A model generated the notes under the pieces. That model did not search any database. It was not told where the DNA came from and saw only the letters and a list, made by a program, of their open reading frames with translations. A program made the translations under genes and the position numbers. A stretch of 64,000 bases of DNA, taken from Bacillus multifaciens (GTDB taxonomy: Bacteria; Bacillota; Bacilli; Bacillales; Bacillaceae_G). How positions within the stretch are numbered: the first letter of the stretch is position 1; each line of letters starts with the position of its first letter. The stretch spans positions 1 through 64,000 of the forward strand of contig NZ_JAVBXD010000011.1 in NCBI RefSeq assembly GCF_030756675.1. Direction: 5' to 3'. This document shows positions 32,928 to 41,210 of this stretch, piece after piece.

Positions 32928-33842
32928 ATGGCAAAGAGGGTGTTTATACATAGTTCGGAAGTGATTGTGCAATTTTTTTTATCGGTAATCGGAATTATTT
33001 GTGTAGGAGCGTTGCCAGGTTTGTTTCAAGGTTTAAAAATAGATTTTCACAAATATATAGAAACGATTAAGATGGTATGCAATAATTTACTGCATCTATC
33101 ATCAATGACGTATGTTCCAGCTACTAATAGTCCAATTTCAAGCAAAATCCCAATTACAAAACCACTATTTCCACAACTATTTATCCACTATAAAGAAACG
33201 ATGATTGTTTTTTTAGCAGCTTTTTTTATTTCACTTTTGATTGCTTTTTTCATTGTTTATATCGTTTTACGGAGTAATGCTAATGTTCAAAAGAAAATGA
33301 AATCATTTTTACTCTTTCTTGAATCTATTCCAGATATTCTTCTTATTCTCGGCTCACAGCTTTTCGTCATTTGGATTTTTAAACAAACAGGAATTTTAGC
33401 TGTAAGTATTTCAGGGTTAGGAGAGCAATCCGTTCGAGGGTTACCCATTATTTGTTTAAGTGTACCGACAACGATTATGTTTATAAAACTAGTATTACTG
33501 CGTTTTGAAACGGAACTTGAAAAAGATTATGTCCTATTTGCAAAGGCAAAAGGGCTGGATAAGCTTTATATTTTAAATCATCATGTCTTACGTAATGTGT
33601 TATTAAGTACGCTCTTTTTTGCGAAAACAAACATTTGGTTTATGTTATCCAATTTGTACATTATTGAATGGATGTTTAATACATATGGCATGTTTGTATT
33701 TGTAAGAGTAGCTGCTGATACGCATTTTGCAACAGGTATTCCTCTGTTTACAGTGAGTTTGCTGCTGCTCTATGTACCTATTTTTATTATTTTTAAGCTG
33801 TTTCATTATTTCGTTCCAAATGCAATGAAAGAGAGGGTTTAA
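32928..33842 (+). CDS. OppB/DppB-type ABC permease
   Basis: 304 residues with about six helices. The cytoplasmic EAA-like loop reads DYVLFAKAKGLDKLYILNHHVLRNVL, typical of BPD permeases for peptides/nickel. It lies 1 base before the OppC-type gene. No ATPase or binding-protein gene is adjacent, so partners must be encoded elsewhere, or this is an orphan pair. GGGGTTAGAAGA precedes the ATG. Confidence 0.8.
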   Translation: MAKRVFIHSSEVIVQFFLSVIGIICVGALPGLFQGLKIDFHKYIETIKMVCNNLLHLSSMTYVPATNSPISSKIPITKPLFPQLFIHYKETMIVFLAAFFISLLIAFFIVYIVLRSNANVQKKMKSFLLFLESIPDILLILGSQLFVIWIFKQTGILAVSISGLGEQSVRGLPIICLSVPTTIMFIKLVLLRFETELEKDYVLFAKAKGLDKLYILNHHVLRNVLLSTLFFAKTNIWFMLSNLYIIEWMFNTYGMFVFVRVAADTHFATGIPLFTVSLLLLYVPIFIIFKLFHYFVPNAMKERV

Positions 33843-33843
33843 G

Positions 33844-34842
33844 ATGTGGCAACATTTGAAACGTGATAAGCGCTTTTGGATTAGTGGTGGATTCATTACT
33901 ATATTACTTTTGTTAAGCATTGGAAATACAATTTTTAATGATGGACATATTCGGAAGGTATCCATTCAGTTTAATAAAGATGGAATACCAGAAGTACCTC
34001 CATTTCCACCTTCGTTTCAGTTTTTACTTGGAACAGATGGAAAGGGATTTGATTTACTAAACTTAGTAATTGAAGGGGCAAAATGGACAATTGGAGTTTC
34101 GATACTCATTGCATTGTTACGTATTGTATTTGGAGTTTGTTTCGGTGTTTGTCTCGGTATGTACGTAAAGAGAGGATTTCCAAAATTAGAAGCTTTTTTT
34201 GATAGTTTTACAATTATTCCGATGGTTATGATTGCAGCTTTTTTATTAAAACATGCGATTAAATTTGAGAATGGCGAAGAAATGTCAACTTTTTTTGAAC
34301 GAGCTTCGTTTGAAATCATTTTATTAACGGCGCTCGCAGTTCCGACCCTTTCTTTGTACGTTGCCAACGAAATTCGTAAGATATTAACAGAAGAATTTAT
34401 TGATGCTGCTAAAATTTTAGGAGGAAGTAAACGACATCTTCTTGTAAAACACGTGTTTCCGCATTTGTACCCAACTTTCGTCATTGTATTTATGCAGCAA
34501 TTTGTCCAGACACTTATCATCTTATTGCACCTCGGTTTATTAGATTTATTCTTTGGGGGAACGGTAAAGTTTTATGGAGGAGAGACTGATTCTTTTACTC
34601 ATGAATGGTCAGGATTAATTGGGGTATACTTTCGTTCTTTATCAGTGCATCCATGGATTCCGCTTGTACCGATTACCTGTTTTGGATTAACCATTTTTTC
34701 AGGGAATATGATTGTAAAATGTATTCAGGATGCGGTGGCGAGAGCAAAACTAGGAGAGAGAAGAGAGCTGGAAGAAGTAGAGACGACACAATCTATAGCA
34801 CAAACGAAGGAAGAATTGTTTGCGTTTAAGCACACGATGTAA
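33844..34842 (+). CDS. OppC/DppC-type ABC permease
   Basis: 332 residues. It opens with an OppC-like helix and the FLLGTDGKGFDLLNLVIEGAKWTI segment (L-G-T-D-x-x-G-x-D), then the EAA loop EEFIDAAKILGGSKRHLLVKHVFPHL. It has a Glu/Arg-rich C-terminal tail. With the preceding gene it forms a permease heterodimer for an oligopeptide-type substrate. The substrate is unknown. Confidence 0.85.
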   Translation: MWQHLKRDKRFWISGGFITILLLLSIGNTIFNDGHIRKVSIQFNKDGIPEVPPFPPSFQFLLGTDGKGFDLLNLVIEGAKWTIGVSILIALLRIVFGVCFGVCLGMYVKRGFPKLEAFFDSFTIIPMVMIAAFLLKHAIKFENGEEMSTFFERASFEIILLTALAVPTLSLYVANEIRKILTEEFIDAAKILGGSKRHLLVKHVFPHLYPTFVIVFMQQFVQTLIILLHLGLLDLFFGGTVKFYGGETDSFTHEWSGLIGVYFRSLSVHPWIPLVPITCFGLTIFSGNMIVKCIQDAVARAKLGERRELEEVETTQSIAQTKEELFAFKHTM

Positions 34843-35010
34843 GAACTTAAAACCCTTAAAACCATTTTTTTAGGTGGTCGAGAGGAACTGGCCGTGCGTA
34901 GAAGCGGTCAGGGCCTTTTTTCTGCCACGTGCGAGGTTTTAAAACAAAGGTAGGGAACGAGAGCAGGACATGTTTTGGGTAGCGGTGACTTATATGTTAA
35001 AGGTAAAATA
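34843..35010. repeat. bcr1-like repeat
   Basis: Same core as other copies (GTCGAGAGGAACTGGCCGTG, TAGAAGCGGTCAGGGCC, CTGCCACGTGCGAGG, GTTTTAAAACA), starting at the stop codon of the OppC-type gene. Confidence 0.75.
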
Positions 35011-35075
35011 AAAAGACTAGGTGTTGATTTGGAATAAAGTTTGATACTTTATTTACACAGAAAGGAACATTAGGT

Positions 35076-35276
35076 ATGAAAAAGTCAAGAGACGCTAAAG
35101 ATTTAATAGATAGTTTAATACCAATGGGAATGATTTTTGGTTGTGCTATCGGTGTAATTTTTGGCATGTTTTTCAAACCAATCTTTCTAGTATTTACAGT
35201 TAGTCTAGGAACTGGAATAGGCTATTTATTTGGAGTTATTGCTTTTGGAATTTATAGTAAGAAAGAGAAATCATAG
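35076..35276 (+). CDS. 66-residue glycine-rich membrane protein
   Basis: Two hydrophobic stretches (LIPMGMIFGCAIGVIFGMFF and IFLVFTVSLGTGIGYLFGVI) with a GxxxG-like pattern, a charged N terminus (KKSRDAKD) and Lys-rich end. AAAGGAAC provides a ribosome site. It resembles small hypothetical membrane proteins of Bacillus; no function can be given. Positions 35277-35450 show nothing recognisable. Confidence 0.65.
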   Translation: MKKSRDAKDLIDSLIPMGMIFGCAIGVIFGMFFKPIFLVFTVSLGTGIGYLFGVIAFGIYSKKEKS

Positions 35277-35452
35277 TTTGAGAATATGAATACCGGTGTA
35301 ATTATTGCGGGGATAAGGTCTGTTATTATTATTATTGACGGAAAAAGGGAAGTAAGGGGCTTAAAAAACAATAACTTATGAGCGATTGTGGAGGATCAAT
35401 AGTAGAAAATAATCAAACTTTTTTATGAAAGTTGAACAATACTTTATAAAGA

Positions 35453-35494
35453 AAGAACCCATTTTGATCAATCTTTTTCAAAGTGGGTTCTTTT
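35453..35494. terminator. terminator hairpin
   Basis: AAAGAACCCATTTTGA pairs with TCAAAGTGGGTTCTTT and is followed by TAATTT. Confidence 0.65.
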
Positions 35495-35575
35495 AATTTA
35501 ACGTAAAATTCGGATTTGCAAGGTGTTATTAGAGCAAACCTTAATTTAAAGCTATACTAGGGCTCCCTAGTCTTC

Positions 35576-36895
35576 TTATTTTGTAGAAACTTCACCTTTT
35601 GTTTGTGTTTGCGGAATGAAATAACCGACAATACCGCCGATAATTGCTGGAACAATCCAGCCAATTCCTAAGTTGTAAAATGGAATTGCACTTGCAAGAG
35701 ATGAAATGGCAGATGGCATCATGCCGATGTTATCAAGGGCGTGAATACAGCTTATAATAAAGGCTGCAATCATGGCGCCAACATATACGCTCGGCTTTCT
35801 TTTTGTGTATTTATCAATAAACGATACGAAAATTAAGATAATTGTAATTGGATAAAGGATAATTAATACTGGTAGTGTCAGTTTAATTAATAAGCTTAAT
35901 CCTAAGTTCGAAACAACAAAGCTAAATATACAAACCCACAGTACAAGTTTTTTGTATGATACATTTGTTAATACGTTTGAAAAGTAGTTTGCAAATGCAC
36001 TCACAACGCCAATTGCTGTCGTTAAACAAGCGAAAATAATAGCTAGGCTTAATAATATGTTACCGCTTGTCCCAAATAAATTGTACATAATCGTCGCTAA
36101 TAGCTGGCCGCCGTTTTCAAATTGTCCAAGGTTTCCGTTTGATGCCCCGATATAGCCTAGTGCGAAATAAATGACTGTTAAAAATAACGCCGCAATGCTT
36201 CCGCATACAATTGTATATTTCGTAATTGCTTTTTTATCATTTACTCCATTTTGACGAATCGCATTCACAACAATGTTAGATAATACAAGTGCTCCAATTG
36301 CATCTAATGTTAAAAATCCTTCTAAAAACCCTTTGAAAAAGGGAATGTCGTTGTAGTCACCAATCGGAGTAGCAAATGAACTTGTTGGTGAAAGAATTGC
36401 TTTTGTTGCCATAACCGCAATAATAATAAGCAAAATAGGTGTTAAAATTTTTCCGATGTGATCCACTAATTTGGTAGGGTTTAACGATAGGAAATAGGTA
36501 ATCGTAAAGAAAATTCCTGTAAAGAGCAACATCGAATACCAGTGATCTTGGAACAGTGGTACAATGCCGATTTCGTATGAAACAGATCCTGTACGCGGGA
36601 TAACGAAAAGCGGTCCAATAGAAAGGTAAATAATGATGGATAAAATTGTTGCGAATTTTGGATGAACACGGCTTGCAAGTGTTTTGAAGCTGCCTCCTAC
36701 TAATGCAACTGCAACAATTGCTAATAGTGATAAACCGACATCTGTAATGACAAATCCTGCGATAGACACCCACATGTTCTCTCCAGATGAAAGACCAAGC
36801 AGGGGCGGGAAAATCATATTACCAGCACCAAAGAAAATCGCAAATAGCAATAAGCTAATCGAGAAAATTTGGGATGGTTTTAAAGTTGTACGCAT
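35576..36895 (-). CDS. brnQ: branched-chain amino acid:cation symporter BrnQ
   Basis: 439 residues with about 12 membrane helices. The N terminus LFAIFFGAGNMIFPPLLGLSSG is the LIVCS family signature, and LTLDAIGALVLSNIVVNAIR is also typical. It imports Leu/Ile/Val with Na+ or H+. GGAGGAT precedes the ATG. AATTATTTGAATTTT upstream is a loose match to the CodY motif, which would fit known CodY control of brnQ genes, but this is weak. No T-box was seen in the short leader. Confidence 0.93.
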   Translation of the reverse strand: MRTTLKPSQIFSISLLLFAIFFGAGNMIFPPLLGLSSGENMWVSIAGFVITDVGLSLLAIVAVALVGGSFKTLASRVHPKFATILSIIIYLSIGPLFVIPRTGSVSYEIGIVPLFQDHWYSMLLFTGIFFTITYFLSLNPTKLVDHIGKILTPILLIIIAVMATKAILSPTSSFATPIGDYNDIPFFKGFLEGFLTLDAIGALVLSNIVVNAIRQNGVNDKKAITKYTIVCGSIAALFLTVIYFALGYIGASNGNLGQFENGGQLLATIMYNLFGTSGNILLSLAIIFACLTTAIGVVSAFANYFSNVLTNVSYKKLVLWVCIFSFVVSNLGLSLLIKLTLPVLIILYPITIILIFVSFIDKYTKRKPSVYVGAMIAAFIISCIHALDNIGMMPSAISSLASAIPFYNLGIGWIVPAIIGGIVGYFIPQTQTKGEVSTK

Positions 36896-37029
36896 TCTAT
36901 AAAAATCCTCCTAGATTATTTTTGTCGAAAATTCAAATAATTCGTCGAATTGATGTTTTAATTTTAAAGGTCTGACGACTAGAAAGCAACCGTTAATTTT
37001 TAAAAGATGTAACTACTCAGTTACTTTAT

Positions 37030-37206
37030 GAAAAACCGACAGAAAAGCATTTTTTTAAATGGGCGAGAGGGACTGGCCCTGCATAGAAGCGGTCAGTGCC
37101 TTTTCCTGCCACATGCGAAGTGAAAACAAAGGGAGAAAGCGAGTGGAAGCTCCTTTTTTTCTGCATAGCAGCAATCTATATGCCGGGAAATCAAAATGAA
37201 TTCATA
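37030..37206. repeat. bcr1-like repeat
   Basis: Core GGGCGAGAGGGACTGGCCCTG, TAGAAGCGGTCAGTGCC, CTGCCACATGCGAAG, and an end CAGCAATCTATATGCCG. It occupies the region upstream of brnQ. Confidence 0.8.
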
Positions 37207-37249
37207 TAAGGGAGGAGATGAAAAAGAAATATGGAAGATCATAAATAGG

Positions 37250-37275
37250 GGCTTACTGCCCACGAATAGCGGGAT
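37250..37275 (+). repeat. remnant end of the GCGGGATAAA repeat
   Basis: CTTACTGCCCACGAATAGCGGGATAAA is present here and in inverted form at about 38151-38176, bracketing the small membrane gene and cotJC. It matches the end of a larger repeat also seen at 59630-59775. Confidence 0.6.
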
Positions 37276-37326
37276 AAATAATTTTTTATCATGATAAGGT
37301 AAATACTGTTAAACTATAAAAAGGAG

Positions 37327-37518
37327 GTGTTTAAATTTAATAATAAGTTTTTAGGATTTATTTTTGCTTCCGTAGGTATGGTTTTCTTAATGTTATCATT
37401 TACATTACCGGCACCAAGTGTATTATGGGCAGTTTCACTTGGAACAAGTGTTGTAATGAATTTCGCGGGTACTGCAATTATGATGAAAGTTATTAAAGCA
37501 GCGAAAGAGAATGTATAA
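37327..37518 (+). CDS. small membrane protein, start codon uncertain
   Basis: About 63 residues with two hydrophobic helices (FLGFIFASVGMVFLMLSFTL and VLWAVSLGTSVVMNFAGTAI) and a KAAKENV tail. The only conventional start in frame, GTG 37327, overlaps the AAGGAGG ribosome site, and no ATG/TTG/GTG lies at the expected spacing. A terminator follows at 37523. Function unknown. Confidence 0.55.
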   Translation: MFKFNNKFLGFIFASVGMVFLMLSFTLPAPSVLWAVSLGTSVVMNFAGTAIMMKVIKAAKENV

Positions 37519-37522
37519 TGAA

Positions 37523-37559
37523 ACGAAGTGACCTAATCTTAAGGTCACTTCGTGTTTTC
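37523..37559. terminator. bidirectional terminator
   Basis: ACGAAGTGACCT pairs with AGGTCACTTCGT (12 bp) and is followed by GTTTTC. It separates the small membrane gene from convergent cotJC. Confidence 0.75.
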
Positions 37560-37566
37560 ATATATT

Positions 37567-38136
37567 TTAAAAATAAATTTGCCGATCTCGTTCTTCTTTT
37601 AATATTTCAACTGCTTCTCGAAAGCGCTGGGAGTGAACAATTTCGCGCTCTCGTAAAAAGCGTAATCCATCGTTTAAATCGGGATCGTCGGACATATTAA
37701 TGAGCCATTGATATGTGGCTCTCGCTTTTTCTTCGGCCGCGATGTCTTCGTATAAATCTGCAATTGGATCTCCTTTTGCTTGTATGTATGTGGCTGTAAA
37801 AGGGGCGCCTGCGGCATTGTGATAGAAAATGGCGCTGTCATGATCAGCGTAGTGAGCATCAAGACCGGCCGCTATCATTTGATCCGGTGTGGCATCCTTT
37901 GTCAATTTGTATACCATTGTCGCGATCATCTCAAGGTGTGCAAATTCTTCCGTTCCAATGTCTGTTAATAAACCAACGACTTTGTCAGGGATGGTATAGC
38001 GCTGATTTAAGTAGCGCAGGGCAGCAGCTAATTCGCCATCAGCGCCGCCGTATTGTTCAATTAAATATTTAGCGAGTTTTGGATTACAAGTACTTACCTT
38101 TACAGGATATTGTAATTTTTTTTCATAGATCCACAT
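37567..38136 (-). CDS. cotJC: spore coat protein CotJC (Mn-catalase-like)
   Basis: 189 residues, the length of B. subtilis CotJC. It has the manganese-catalase four-helix fold: EQYGGADGELAAALRYLNQR, GTEEFAHLEMIATMV (E..H ligand pair) and EDIAAEEKARATYQWL, then EREIVHSQRFREAVE. It is the third gene of the cotJ operon, made in the mother cell and placed in the coat or at the forespore surface. In this genome a 400-bp repeat separates it from cotJB, and its ribosome site lies at the repeat's edge (AAAGGTGGG). Confidence 0.95.
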   Translation of the reverse strand: MWIYEKKLQYPVKVSTCNPKLAKYLIEQYGGADGELAAALRYLNQRYTIPDKVVGLLTDIGTEEFAHLEMIATMVYKLTKDATPDQMIAAGLDAHYADHDSAIFYHNAAGAPFTATYIQAKGDPIADLYEDIAAEEKARATYQWLINMSDDPDLNDGLRFLREREIVHSQRFREAVEILKEERDRQIYF

Positions 38137-38149
38137 GTTTTTCCCACCT

Positions 38150-38546
38150 TTATCCCGCTATTCGTGGGCAGTAATACTCCCACCTCAAAATTCAGCAAAA
38201 GCATTGTCCAGTTCCAGTGGCTAGAATGTTCGGTGGCTTCGCTTCTTCCTACGAGGTAAAAAACACCTCTACGTCAGAAGCTCCATCCCCCTCACATTCT
38301 GGACGAGCCACTTCCACATTTCTTTGTTGTCCAGCTCTAGCGGCTAGAATCTCCGGTCGTTTCACCCCCTCGGACGAGGCAAAAAGCGCCTCGTCCGAGG
38401 GTGCTCCAACGTCCTACGATTCTGAGCGAGCCGCTTCCGCTTTTCTTAAGAAGTTAGGCGGGAGATAAACTGCCCGTAAAAGCCCGATTGGTCGGGCTAA
38501 TAATCAGTGGGGGATGAAGAAAACCCCCACTGATTAAAGTTTCACT
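38150..38546. repeat. composite repeat inserted in the cotJ operon
   Basis: Reading on the minus strand: CCCCCACTGATTA stem, CCAATCGGGCTTTTACGGGC, CCCGCCTAACTTCTTAAG, a GC-richer block with two related units (TTCCACATTTC/CTTCCGCTTTTC and GACGAGGCAAAAAGCGCCTCGTC stems), then GAGGTGGGAGTATTACTGCCC and GCGGGATAAA. The outer parts match 59630-59775. No coding content is convincing. It separates cotJB from cotJC. Confidence 0.7.
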
Positions 38547-38810
38547 TTACATTTGCCATGGCCAAGGTCCTTTATTCCATTCCCAAGGAGCTTTTGAATA
38601 ACTATTTCCATATTGCTGAAGCGGCCCGTATTTTTCTTCAATTTGCTGTTTTAACAGTCTCCGTTTATAGGAAAAATCATTAAATTGTTTAATGGATGCA
38701 ACATCATCAGGATGGGTATCTAAATATAGAGTCAGTTCAACTAGTACAAAATCGAGTTCCTGCATTTCTTCCATCCATTTATAAAATTCATCGGGAAGTG
38801 GTTGCGCCAT
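38547..38810 (-). CDS. cotJB: spore coat protein CotJB
   Basis: 87 residues from MAQPLPDEFYKWM, the same length as B. subtilis CotJB; the frame is open to 38855 but GGTGAGG fits the internal ATG. It contains EEMQELDFVLVELTLYLDTHPDD and ends with a Trp/Pro-rich tail (APWEWNKGPWPWQM), both typical. It lies 7 bases after cotJA and is needed with CotJA/CotJC for the coat-associated complex. Confidence 0.93.
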   Translation of the reverse strand: MAQPLPDEFYKWMEEMQELDFVLVELTLYLDTHPDDVASIKQFNDFSYKRRLLKQQIEEKYGPLQQYGNSYSKAPWEWNKGPWPWQM

Positions 38811-38817
38811 GATAGCC

Positions 38818-39033
38818 TCACCGTCCTTTTTTATAAGGATTTTCATAATAGTCATATAAAGCAGGCCACAGTGTCCCTTTTTTTAATGCTTCACTCGGAG
38901 AAAATTGTGGTAAGTTTGTTGGTTGAAATCCCATATATAAATGCGGCGGGGTAAAGTAGTATTTCTTTCCGATTGGTGGACATGGATCTTGCGGACCGTG
39001 ATACGGTGTGTATGATTTCACAGATTTATTCAA
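38818..39033 (-). CDS. cotJA: spore coat protein CotJA
   Basis: 71 residues from TTG 39033, chosen because AAAGGAGG lies 8 bases upstream; a GTG at 39042 overlaps that site. It is rich in Pro and Tyr: YTPYHGPQDPCPPIGKKYY and LYMGFQPTNLPQF. Short and extended, as coat proteins are. First gene of cotJABC. Upstream, TCATAAA and GAATACAAT resemble a sigma-E promoter, consistent with mother-cell expression. Confidence 0.9.
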   Translation of the reverse strand: MNKSVKSYTPYHGPQDPCPPIGKKYYFTPPHLYMGFQPTNLPQFSPSEALKKGTLWPALYDYYENPYKKGR

Positions 39034-39143
39034 CCTAGACACCTCCTTTGGAAAACGTCGCTATTATGTATTGTATTCGAACATAATTATCGTTTATGAC
39101 TCATATACAAAAACTAATAGATGGAAAAGGGAAAGGAGATAAG

Positions 39144-39542
39144 ATGGCACATTCTGTTGTGTTAGAGGTGAGAGATTTAAAGAAAACATTATATTTTTAT
39201 GAAGGTATATTAGGGTTTCGGCCAAGTGTAGAGAGGCCGCAATTAGATGTACCTGGAGTGTGGTATGATGCAGGTGAGATGCGGATTTGTTGTGTTGTAA
39301 ATAAGGGAAAAGAAGTTATTCATTGTGAACAAGCCCTTATGGAAATTGAAGTAACTATACAATTGCATGAAGTGGAAATTTTACTGAAAAAGTTAGATTA
39401 CTATCAAGTGATGTACACAGAAATAGAAGATTATATAGAGAAGAAAAAAGTGATATCTGTATATGATCCTGACGGGCATATGATTCAATTGCAATCACAA
39501 TATGAGAGTGAAGAGTCAATATCATCCGCAAAAGGTATGTGA
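39144..39542 (+). CDS. VOC/glyoxalase-family protein
   Basis: 132 residues. It opens AHSVVLEVRDLKKTLYFYEGILGF, the first beta-alpha-beta-beta-beta module, and closes KKVISVYDPDGHMIQLQSQ, with the usual D-P-D-G-x-x-I-x-L. Metal-ligand candidates are His3 and the C-terminal region. ATG 39144 has AAAGGAG at good distance; an earlier ATG at 39096 lacks one. The same frame continues for 40 codons after the TGA (to 39665), so the protein may be truncated. Substrate unknown. Confidence 0.8.
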   Translation: MAHSVVLEVRDLKKTLYFYEGILGFRPSVERPQLDVPGVWYDAGEMRICCVVNKGKEVIHCEQALMEIEVTIQLHEVEILLKKLDYYQVMYTEIEDYIEKKKVISVYDPDGHMIQLQSQYESEESISSAKGM

Positions 39543-39665
39543 TCAAAAGATGTTTCGCTAGAAATGAATTTATTTGCGAGTTTTCTTCGTGAATTAGAAG
39601 AGTTAGAGTTATCGGAACAAGTGCTAAGTTCATTTTCGGCAAGGGAAGAGGGGATTATTTATTAA
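39543..39665 (+). pseudogene. in-frame extension after the VOC stop codon
   Basis: Forty sense codons directly follow the TGA in the same frame: SKDVSLEMNLFASFLRELE, then a Leu/Glu-rich helix ending EEGIIY. The amphipathic composition looks like protein. It is either the old C terminus of the VOC protein cut off by a nonsense change or a fragment of another gene. Confidence 0.35.
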
Positions 39666-39718
39666 AACTTTCGCAGTCTTCGGGAGTAGAGATTCTAAAT
39701 TGTAAACTTGTTTAAAAA

Positions 39719-39750
39719 CAAAAAAGCTAGATTCATTCTAGCTTTTTCCA
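39719..39750 (+). terminator. terminator hairpin
   Basis: AAAAAGCTAG pairs with CTAGCTTTTT around ATTCATT. It is nearly the same as the terminator at 14081. Confidence 0.7.
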
Positions 39751-39916
39751 CACTTATTTATAATTTAATAAATTAGTCCGCAAACAATAAAAAATGATAA
39801 CTGCATAATATTTTGTTAAAAAGATAAATCATTGGGTGATTCATAATATCTTTTCTCGTGTGTAAATCCAGCGTAGCTCGTATCTTTTTTTTCGACAATA
39901 ACCTCTGGTATTTATT

Positions 39917-40378
39917 CTACTTAGCTTTGATTTTCTTTACGATGGATTGAAGCATATTAACAATCTCTTTTTCAAAAGTCTTATAAAAAGCATTGTTTGA
40001 TAACGCAACAAATAGCAATATAAGACAAGCAACTTTTGTAGTGCTATCAACTGAGATATTTTTAAATTCCCATTCAGTTAAAGTTTTTTCTCCGATGTTT
40101 ACGATTGAGAACGCACCTGAAATATATGTAGCAAAAAAATGTACCCGATAAAACGGTTTTAAAAACTTATCTGAATCATATTTCCAAATATAAATAAAAT
40201 GTAATAAAAATGAGAATATAGCTGATAAAATACTAGACGCTACTAATATAGAAAGAAATGCTCCTATTGAATCTGGATCCATAAACATTGAAAGAAGTGG
40301 TGATGCCCAATTAGAAACTTGAAGTCCAAAGATTACTGTAAAAAAATACATAATTAAATAATAGAAATAAACAAACAT
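39917..40378 (-). CDS. unrecognised four-helix membrane protein
   Basis: 153 residues. Hydrophobic segments lie at about 2-20, 38-62, 78-100 and 115-132, and the C terminus is Lys-rich (VNMLQSIVKKIKAK). GAAGAGGAGTA precedes the ATG. No motif assigns a function. Base composition is more AT-rich than the genes around it. Positions 40379-40680 upstream show nothing recognisable. Confidence 0.65.
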   Translation of the reverse strand: MFVYFYYLIMYFFTVIFGLQVSNWASPLLSMFMDPDSIGAFLSILVASSILSAIFSFLLHFIYIWKYDSDKFLKPFYRVHFFATYISGAFSIVNIGEKTLTEWEFKNISVDSTTKVACLILLFVALSNNAFYKTFEKEIVNMLQSIVKKIKAK

Positions 40379-40677
40379 ATAGTACTCCTCTTCTAAAAAA
40401 TAATAAAGTAAACGATTATATTTTGTGGTTCTGATTGTGGCCTTGTTGTTTCTTGTTTTACTAAAATAACTCTCCAGGAATTATTAGTTTTGATTATTAA
40501 CGAAATAATATGTCCACTTTAAAACCACATTTACTACATTCAATTAGAATAATTACATTCTGTGTTACCGTCAATAATTTTTTGTAAATAAAGACTTCCT
40601 TTCTGCAAGCAGACCGTAAAGTTCATCGGGAGGGGCTATTTACTGGATAGTCTAGTATTCATACATAAGAGAAATCA

Positions 40678-40717
40678 TTGACTTTTTAATTGAAACCTTT
40701 TAACATAGCGGTATAAA
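40678..40717 (+). promoter_or_regulatory. promoter(s) of the riboswitch transcript
   Basis: TTGACT (40678-40683) is 17 bases before TAACAT (40701-40706). An overlapping pair is TTGAAA (40690-40695), 16 bases, TATAAA (40712-40717). Either would start transcription just before the riboswitch. Confidence 0.55.
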
Positions 40718-40727
40718 ACATGTATAT

Positions 40728-40885
40728 AAAGGGGAGTAGCTCTAGCAGCAAAGTCGTCATTACAGGGAGAAACCCTCGGCTTTGTTGGCAACAATCGTGT
40801 TGTTAGTGAGACCTTTACCAATCATGGTAAAGGCCCCCTATTGTCTTTTTTAGGACCTTTACCATTTCGGTAAAGGTCCTTTTTA
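40728..40885 (+). ncRNA. yybP-ykoY (Mn2+) riboswitch with terminator platform
   Basis: The 5' AAAGGGGAGTAGC and the 3' GAGACCTTTACC (40808-40819) are the two conserved sides of the yybP-ykoY aptamer, with CAGGGAGAAACC between. A following GGTAAAGG can pair with the aptamer's CCTTTACC, and a second stem AGGACCTTTACC/GGTAAAGGTCCT (40852-40880) with TTTTT is a terminator. Known members turn genes on with Mn2+. Here the downstream genes encode a DUF1232 protein and a DedA protein. Confidence 0.88.
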
Positions 40886-40920
40886 TATGCGTAATAAGAG
40901 ACCGAGAGAGGAGAAAGAAT

Positions 40921-41199
40921 ATGAGAAAGTTGTGGAAAAGAGTACGTCTCATCTTTCAAGTGCGTAAATTCATTCCATTTTTAGGTGAGTTCTTTACATC
41001 GAAGGATGTTGAATTGAAGAAGAAAATGCTTTCTATCTTATTCTTATGTGGATATGTCATGTTTCCGTTTGACATCATTCCAGATTTTTTATTGTTTTTT
41101 GGTGTACTAGATGACGTGGCGGTGATTCTATTTATTTTGCAGCGGATTGTGAAGATGGCTCCTGTTCATTTACAGGATAAATATGGATTAATAGAATAG
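40921..41199 (+). CDS. DUF1232/YkvA-like membrane protein
   Basis: 92 residues. The DUF1232 core is KKKMLSILFLCGYVMFPFDIIPDFLLFFGVLDDVAVILFIL, with the D-x-I-P-D...D-D pattern conserved in the family. It has two short membrane segments around that core. GGAGAAAG precedes the ATG. It is the first gene after the Mn2+ riboswitch, so Mn2+ should raise its expression. It lies 11 bases before the DedA gene. Biochemical function is unknown. Confidence 0.85.
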   Translation: MRKLWKRVRLIFQVRKFIPFLGEFFTSKDVELKKKMLSILFLCGYVMFPFDIIPDFLLFFGVLDDVAVILFILQRIVKMAPVHLQDKYGLIE

Positions 41200-41210
41200 G
41201 AGAAATATAG

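Noticed and set aside
34017-34520. 167-residue frame opposite the OppC-type permease
   Set aside because: Antisense shadow; no ribosome site and the sense strand has clear family motifs.
38217-38468. 83-residue Ser/Ala-rich frame in the cotJ repeat
   Set aside because: It runs through a repeat with strong inverted structure and no ribosome site; the repeat explains the open frame.
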